Assembly (NCBI RefSeq): GCF_041381155.1
Contig: NC_091135.1
Location: forward strand, 9,954,075 to 10,018,074
Source: Argopecten irradians
Lineage: Eukaryota; Mollusca; Bivalvia; Pectinida; Pectinidae
Direction: 5' to 3'
Length of the DNA: 64,000 nucleotides
Shown here: in pieces, positions 58,004-64,000 of the stretch
Position numbering within the stretch: the stretch's first letter is position 1
How the letters are laid out: every line of letters starts with the position of its first letter
The notes under the pieces: generated by a model
Databases searched by the model: none
The model's input: only the letters and a program-made list of their open reading frames with translations
Told to the model about the DNA's origin: nothing
Program-made: the position numbers and the translations under genes

Positions 58004-60852
58004 CTAAGATTCGAAATGGCATTCAATGTTTTCATACGAGTTTTATGAAAATCATTGATAGAAAGCGGTAATTTATTGATTTATTTTCAAATATCTGCAA
58101 AATCTTGTTTATTAAGAAACATCATAAACAAAATGGTTGTTGCAACACTACAAGTTACTGTGTTACAGTGTTCAATTCTCTTTTCACATGATCTATTAAG
58201 ATTATTTTGATATTGCTTTGAATGTTATAGGTAAAGAAATTGGACTAAAATATGTTTTAAAGCAAATGTGTTGCCTTTTGTTCAACATTATCAAAGTTCC
58301 ACGGTTGGTTGCACAACGCTATGCTAAATCTCAGCAATCATCCGTCGATATTTGGCGATGTTGATCAAGAGTTGACAAATTCGCGTAGTTGATTTTCCAT
58401 TTATGATTATGGGTTATTCTATTGGAAAAAAAGTTACCCACTAGCAAAGTATCTGAAATCGAAGTGATATGTTGAATGCCAGATGGAAGTGAAATGCTGT
58501 CTCTATCCTTAGCTTTGACCAGCTCTAAAGACTTGTTGCTCATCATTGTGGCACTGGTAAATAAACCCACAGAGTGAAAACTAAAAAAATATCCCAGTTT
58601 ATAACTCTGTGAAAAACACCAAAATAAATTCTTCGTCATGAAAGTGACAAAGCTTCAGAGGGTAAATTATTGCTTATAGGGATATAAGGTTATGACGTTT
58701 TAAATAACAATGGCACGGAGCTGTTATATGTGCATTGTTGACAGGCATCTCAAATGTAAAATGCAGAAGCACATTTGATATTTTGTACTTATTTCATAAA
58801 AGATAAACCACTTCTAAATAACGCAGAAACTTCTGTCCAGACAACTTCCCCTAAACCGGTCGTCATCAGGCTTATCTTGCAATTGAACTCGTTGAAAACT
58901 TGGCGTGGTCATTACTTTGAAGTAAGGATTACTGTAGCATAGGCCTGAAAGATCTTGTTGCATAATATTGGATCTGTGCTTCATTTGTCATCCGTTTTTC
59001 CTGATCAACTTGTAAATAATTTCATTATACACTGAATGCGCACGGTTGAAAAATTGCACAACAGTTTTAAAGGTGACTTAAGCGCAAAAATCCAAACAAG
59101 AAAATATCCACATTTATCTAGCCTCCTAAAACGTCTAAGAATGGTGTAGCCTTGTGCACGATCCGAAGAAGTAAAGAGCGCCTATATATAGATAGCTATA
59201 GGGTTGGGGTTTTTTTCACAAATAACATGTTTTGTCTGAAGAGTTTTGATAGGAAATATGTGTAAAATCCTGTATGGATGTCTGGATAGCTGGGCACTGG
59301 TATTAACTTGGAGTTTGGTTTTCATCAATTTTGTGAAGGATTGGATCGAATTGTAACTACCTTAAACCTTGGAAAAATATTTTTCTTTTGCTTGACTTTT
59401 GAGATTGACAATTATTATTAACCCAACACAAAGTCTAGTTATTCAATATGAAATGTCGTCATGTCTTGGGCTAATGTCAAAAAACTTCAGGAAATTCCAG
59501 AACCAATAATTTACGCGAGGTTTTAGCGCATCGGAGAAATTAAGGAAAGTTCCTTAACTTTATGATACTTCTGTTATAATTTTCATTGGAGAATTTTGAG
59601 TATGTAACTCCACTGGTTATGACGATGTCATCTACAACGTCATCGTTGTAAACATGAATAAAACTTAACTGAATCGGAAAATGTCTATCTCCGTCGTAAA
59701 ATTTTCATTTATCTCTGCTTTTTGATTAAAATACGAACAATACTAGTACATATCTTATCAACTATATATAGACAATTTAAGTTTTATCACAGGAGTTTGA
59801 CGTTCTGTCAATAATATATAGTATACATATATAAAAAATACCCCTAGATACTATATAAAAACACTATTTAGTATATAGGGGTATTTTTATATATGTATAC
59901 TATATATTATTGACAGAACGTCAAACTCCTGTGATTTTATATACATCAGTTTGTCCCCATAGCCTACATCATCAAACAGGGAGCAAAGAGCGTGTTCAAA
60001 CGGAGATAGTATAGTACAGTATTCCAGACTATGTAAATAGATAGGTCCCATTGATAAATCCACGTATCCGTCTTTCTTCGTACCAGTACATGCACAGGTA
60101 CTGGTATATAGAGCTGCGATAACGAATACTGATGCGATATATTAAAGTTTCTCTATTCAATCTGACACTCTTACAAGTACGCATGTATAACTAAACAATG
60201 TCTTAAGAGGTATGTAATGCAATGCTGAATGTATTTACGTACAGAGTTGACAACTTCCTCTCTCAGCTATCTACTGATGAAATTGATTGAAGTTATTCAA
60301 ATCAAAGTATATTTCTTGTCAAATATATTAATCACGAGATATATTGGCAGCCACTGAGAAGTTGGTCAAGGTCATTTCTTTGAACAAAATTTGTACCATT
60401 TCATATCAGGAAAGAATATTGGAAAATTAAGGTTATGCAACTAAAGGCACATTTAAGTTCTAGTTACGTGTATCTCAGAAATTTAACAGATTATTTTCAT
60501 AATCAATTGGAAGCAATATATGTGTACCTATTACGCAAAAATTAATTCTGAAACTATATCACCATGACAAAAATAGAAAATCAGCAGCTTAAATGTTCTA
60601 TTCTGGTTGCTACAGTTTCTCTGCGTCTACTTTATTCATTCATGAACGATACGAACGTTGAATCTGTCAACTATGCCCTTCTGTTATATCTAATCTCTAC
60701 TACCAATCGGGCTATACCGGGTACATTGACATAACATCGTTAGATTTCATATCATGTGACTTGATCATACTATCATCTGTTGTAGATAATAGGCATACCT
60801 TAGATTAACATTAATCTTGGCCATAGTACATACGAGTAGATCGTCTTCTAAT
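58004..60852. other. Intergenic between TMEM177 and the TRIM-like gene
   Basis: Apart from the foldback element at 59787-59934 nothing is recognised. The minus-strand frame 58331-58639 has no domain. Confidence 0.5.
59782..59939. mobile_element. Near-perfect foldback element (148 bp) with TTTTA duplication
   Basis: The element spans 59787-59934. The left arm TCACAGGAGTTTGACGTTCT then GTCAATAATATATAGTATAC, ATATATAAAAAATACCCCTA; the right arm is its reverse complement with one A fewer. The arms are about 60 bp around a loop of about 27 bases. TTTTA precedes it (59782-59786) and follows it (59935-59939). Confidence 0.88.
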
Positions 60853-62739
60853 ATGGCTGCATCATCTCCCACCGTCCGGTTGCTTTGTCTAATTTGTTCG
60901 CAGAATTACAACACTCCTAAGTCTCTTCCCTGTCAGCATACATTCTGTGAGTGTTGCCTCCAGGCCTATATTGGGACTCTAGGACTTGTAGCTGGAGATC
61001 GCGAGTTCCCTTGTCCTACTTGTGCGGTGTCGACAAAAATTCCCGATCATACGGTACCATGGGATGAATGTGCTGGTTTATTTCCAATGAACAAACTGTA
61101 CGAGTCTTTAGCGAAGACGACCTTGCCGAAGAAGATGTCAATCAGTAGTTCTTTGTGTGATCCATGTAAAATGGTGAAGGATCATAGCCGTGCTTCCTAC
61201 AAGTGTTCAAACTGTTCCCAGTTTCTCTGTAACTCATGTGAAAGTTATCACCACAGAAACAGATTCACTGCTAGTCACACCGTTGTCCCAATAGAGACAA
61301 AAGACATTCAATCGGCAAGGGTGAACATTGAAATCTTCTGTAAATCGCATCCAAGAAATGTGCTGACTTCTTTCTGTCGAGATCACAAAGCATTATGTTG
61401 TTCGTCTTGTACCTCGATGTACCATAAGGAATGTCAACATATGACGTCAGTTGGGGATGTCACGCCGGATAATGCTAATGCAGTTGCAGAGGCAACGAAG
61501 CGGAAACTATGTGAAATGGGAAGACATGCTGATGCGTTGCGTGAAGTCAAGGATAGAAATATTAAAAGTCTCGACTGCGAAAACGCAAAACTTCTAACGG
61601 TTATGAAGGCAACGGTGGAAGAGGCGAAGGCTAAACTTGATGATTTGTTAGCAGATTTTCAGGAGAATCTCCATCTTGAGTGGGAAGAAAATCGTGGCAG
61701 ACTTGTCTCGGATTTACGGCGTACGGAAATGTTTTCATTGGATTTAGACAATAGCTGTGCTGTTATTTCTGGGCTCCAAGAGAAAGCATTGCCGAGTCAA
61801 ATGTTTATAGCACAGGAGCTGGTGAAAGCTCAGGTTAAATCTCATGTTCGCGAGATGAGAACAATATTCGAAAGGGACATTGATGTAATGGAAGTTGACA
61901 TGGATATGAGTATAGATCTTCTAGACAATACAGCAGTCAGCACCATTCGTAACTATGGCGGCGTTACCGTTGAAGAAATAAAGTCTCAGCGTTCATTTGA
62001 ACTGACAAAAAATCTAGAATCAAATGTGAAAGAAATGGATGCCATCTTTGACCTGATGAAGCAAGAGGAGACTGCCAACTTGACCGAGCGACCTGTGTCC
62101 AGGGTCGTGGAGATGCTTGGCGGAAAGCAGGCTGCCAAACTTACAGGCGGTACCTACCTTCCGAGCGGGAAATGTTTGATGGCCGACCAAAAGCATCGTC
62201 GTCTGCTTCTGTTTGACAAGAGCTACAAGATAGAGAAAGCAATGTCAATCGACAAACCACCAAGTGACATCGTTTACAGCAAAAGACACCAAAGCGTCTT
62301 CATAGCTGTTGGATATTACTTCGAAAAAGACATCTACCGCTACAGCATAGATGGGGACGACATCGAGTACCAAGATAAACTGAAGGTGCCAAAAGGAACA
62401 TGGGGTATCTCCGTCATCGACGACGTCATACTCGCCGGATGTCCAAACTCCATCGAGATGATCTCTGTTGATGGTTCGTCACTCAATTCATTCCCAACCA
62501 ACGGAGTATGTACATACGTCGCAGCTTGTTCGAGGACCAACAGCTTCTGGTTCAAAGATGGCGACAATGTCGTCTGCATGAAGCTGGACGGCACTTCCGG
62601 TTTCCGTTACCAAGACGAGGATCTCAAAGGTGTATCGGGGATCGCGTGTGACCAATTCGGAAATGCGTATGTGTGTTCTCGTGAGACTGGGCATGTCCAT
62701 CAGATATTTATGACGGAACAAGCGGACGTATTCTCATGA
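60853..62739 (+). CDS. TRIM-like RING, B-box, coiled-coil, NHL-like protein
   Basis: Intronless frame of 628 residues from ATG 60853; the frame is open a little further up but without an ATG. RING (C12, C15, C27, H29, C32, C35, C53, C56) is a complete C3HC4 set, so E3 ubiquitin ligase activity is likely. B-box 1 at 101-141 (C101, C104, C117, C120, C125, C128, H132/133, H141), B-box 2 at 162-195 (C162, H165, C174, C182, C185, H190, H195). Helical, probably coiled-coil region about 205-420. From about 430 a beta-propeller of NHL type (LTGGTYLPSGKCLMADQKHR; GVSGIACDQFGNAYVCS). The end is odd: the next frame, entered around 62713, continues with GTSGRILMKMHHNVSRPYG and so on, to a stop at 62853-62855, which looks like the missing last propeller blade. 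A single-base deletion, or a sequencing error, is the simplest reading. Such TRIM2/3/56/71-like genes are greatly expanded in bivalves; individual function unknown. Confidence 0.9.
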   Translation: MAASSPTVRLLCLICSQNYNTPKSLPCQHTFCECCLQAYIGTLGLVAGDREFPCPTCAVSTKIPDHTVPWDECAGLFPMNKLYESLAKTTLPKKMSISSSLCDPCKMVKDHSRASYKCSNCSQFLCNSCESYHHRNRFTASHTVVPIETKDIQSARVNIEIFCKSHPRNVLTSFCRDHKALCCSSCTSMYHKECQHMTSVGDVTPDNANAVAEATKRKLCEMGRHADALREVKDRNIKSLDCENAKLLTVMKATVEEAKAKLDDLLADFQENLHLEWEENRGRLVSDLRRTEMFSLDLDNSCAVISGLQEKALPSQMFIAQELVKAQVKSHVREMRTIFERDIDVMEVDMDMSIDLLDNTAVSTIRNYGGVTVEEIKSQRSFELTKNLESNVKEMDAIFDLMKQEETANLTERPVSRVVEMLGGKQAAKLTGGTYLPSGKCLMADQKHRRLLLFDKSYKIEKAMSIDKPPSDIVYSKRHQSVFIAVGYYFEKDIYRYSIDGDDIEYQDKLKVPKGTWGISVIDDVILAGCPNSIEMISVDGSSLNSFPTNGVCTYVAACSRTNSFWFKDGDNVVCMKLDGTSGFRYQDEDLKGVSGIACDQFGNAYVCSRETGHVHQIFMTEQADVFS

Positions 62740-62855
62740 AAATGCATCATAACGTAAGTCGGCCATATGGTATCATATTTCATCCCACCCAACACGAATT
62801 TGTCATTACCTCGGACGGTGAATCCACGGCGTTCGAAGTCTATAAATTTGACTGA
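62713..62855 (+). other. Frame-shifted continuation of the TRIM-like gene
   Basis: About 46 codons (GTSGRILMKMHHNVSRPYGI... ending EVYKFD) lie in another frame directly after the point where the main frame loses similarity to NHL-type ends. The segment includes the typical SRPYGIIFHPT and FVITSDGE motifs of a last blade. It is either the true C-terminus (if the base is missing only in this assembly) or the relic of a recently truncated end. Confidence 0.8.
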
Positions 62856-64000
62856 AATGGAACTAGAGTTTAATATATCATTTGACGAAAGACTTTTTTC
62901 AAAGACAATTACTTGTCCACCCATCGCATTTTTCATCTACTTTCTTTCGAACCATCTTTTATTTGTTAGTCTACACATAAGCTTACGCCACTTGTAATGA
63001 GATTCGCCAAGTAATAAAATAAAATGCATGACGCAAAATTAATCGTCTTTGTGACTTTGGTATTTAATTTGATATTTTATTTAAGCATTATGATAAATTA
63101 AATCCTGCGTGTTATCTGGATAGTGTACATTTCCTATCTGAAAATGATCAATGATTAGCATACTTATATTTAACTTTTGTGTAAAATGTGCTATGATGTC
63201 GATTGGTGAATGAGCAAGGATTTGTATTTAGAAGGATTTGTCGCTCGGGGTTTGGATGAATGCGTCGCGACCATGACGTTGGGCGACGACTGATTTTTCT
63301 TTGATATCTACCAGCGCAACCTTTGGTGTAGCTTAGGTTTATATCGTCCATACTTTCTGAAACGGGCTGTCATTATGAGCTGTCGCATTTTTTTAATGGA
63401 AAATCAAGACATTTCTTCTAAATAGTCCGTCCTAAAATCCTAGACATTATGTAATTTATTAAGCTTTACATTGGTGTTTCCCTTTGACTCGACTTTTTGT
63501 AATTCCCGGTTCATAGGTGTCTCGCTTGGTATGTCGTAGTGCAAAGAGGCAGTGAAAAATCCTTGTCGCTTATAAATCCTTGGTAATGAGAGATTCTGGA
63601 GACTTATCTTACTTGACATGACTTCCAAAACATTTTGATTAATAGGAATTAAGCTCAAAAGTATTTACATCTAAAGAAAAATTAAGCAAGAAAAGACCAG
63701 AGTTCCGATTTCCTCCCATCTGCTTCAGTTTAGATTGATACCAAACAATATTACTGTTTATGGGACAAAATCTGTAAATTTTGCTATTGTAATGGAGTGG
63801 TTTGCTTCCATATAATTGCTTGTATTCTCATGATCAAGTACCATTTTCCTGAAAGATGACAAATATTACAAACGTTTAATATTCACTGGTAAATAACCAA
63901 TGTTTTGATTTGAAATAAGGCGAGAATCGCAAGATTGCTACAAAATCTATAATCAATAGTCGTATTGCTATGAAACATTTCATATTATTGATTAGATAGA
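62856..64000. other. Downstream of the TRIM-like gene, no gene recognised
   Basis: AATAAA at 63013-63018 is a possible polyadenylation signal of the TRIM-like gene. Short frames on both strands show no domain. Confidence 0.5.

Overview
The window reads as nuclear DNA of a marine bivalve mollusc (inference). The reasons are: AT-rich sequence with long introns and GT/AG splicing; a tRNA-derived SINE whose 3' part has the CTCCG-TACTCCGGCTTCCTCC type core common in bivalves; fibrinogen-related lectin-like genes, a TRIM-like gene and a CUB/mucin membrane protein of invertebrate type; and a high density of small transposons and minisatellites. No bacterial, CRISPR, rRNA or functional tRNA genes were seen.

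Layout. (1) 1-10.6 kb: no convincing gene; scattered repeat fragments and a 1.5 kb array of about 30 copies of a 50-bp unit. (2) 10.9-21.3 kb, minus strand: an eight-exon gene whose splice phases all close, encoding a 564-residue type I membrane protein (signal peptide, two CUB domains, Thr/Ser-rich mucin stalk, one membrane span, short basic tail). Its introns carry a 5'-truncated LINE with a 16-bp target duplication, a long-TIR element and a 29-bp minisatellite. (3) 21.3-25.9 kb: intergenic, with two MITE-like elements. (4) 25.4-38.8 kb: a cluster of three fibrinogen-related (FReD) genes with a PAN-like N-terminal module. The first and third are open; the middle one is a pseudogene. The middle and third genes lie in a tandem segmental duplication (about 29.43-36.13 kb and 36.42-38.83 kb). 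Three elements that entered only the first unit (a TTAA element, a LINE and a TIR element) can be delimited exactly by comparison with the empty sites of the other unit or by target duplications. (5) 40.1-43.9 kb, plus: a three-exon gene for an acidic repeat protein with C-terminal EF-hands. (6) 44.9-53.9 kb: SINE, 39-bp minisatellite of two unit variants, second LINE family, hairpin elements and a hAT element with a BED finger and a perfect 8-bp target duplication. (7) 54.05-57.9 kb, plus: TMEM177, a mitochondrial inner-membrane factor for cytochrome c oxidase subunit 2 biogenesis, in three exons. (8) 59.8 kb: a near-perfect 148-bp foldback element. (9) 60.85-62.86 kb, plus: a single-exon TRIM-like RING/B-box/coiled-coil/NHL-like gene with an apparent one-base frameshift near its end.

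The genes do not form one pathway. The FReD cluster, the CUB-mucin and the TRIM-like gene are all of types often linked to recognition or innate immunity in molluscs, but that link is inference from family membership. I found no clearly new biological system; the most informative parts are the FReD duplication with its datable insertions, signs of gene conversion between FReD copies, and the TRIM-like frameshift.
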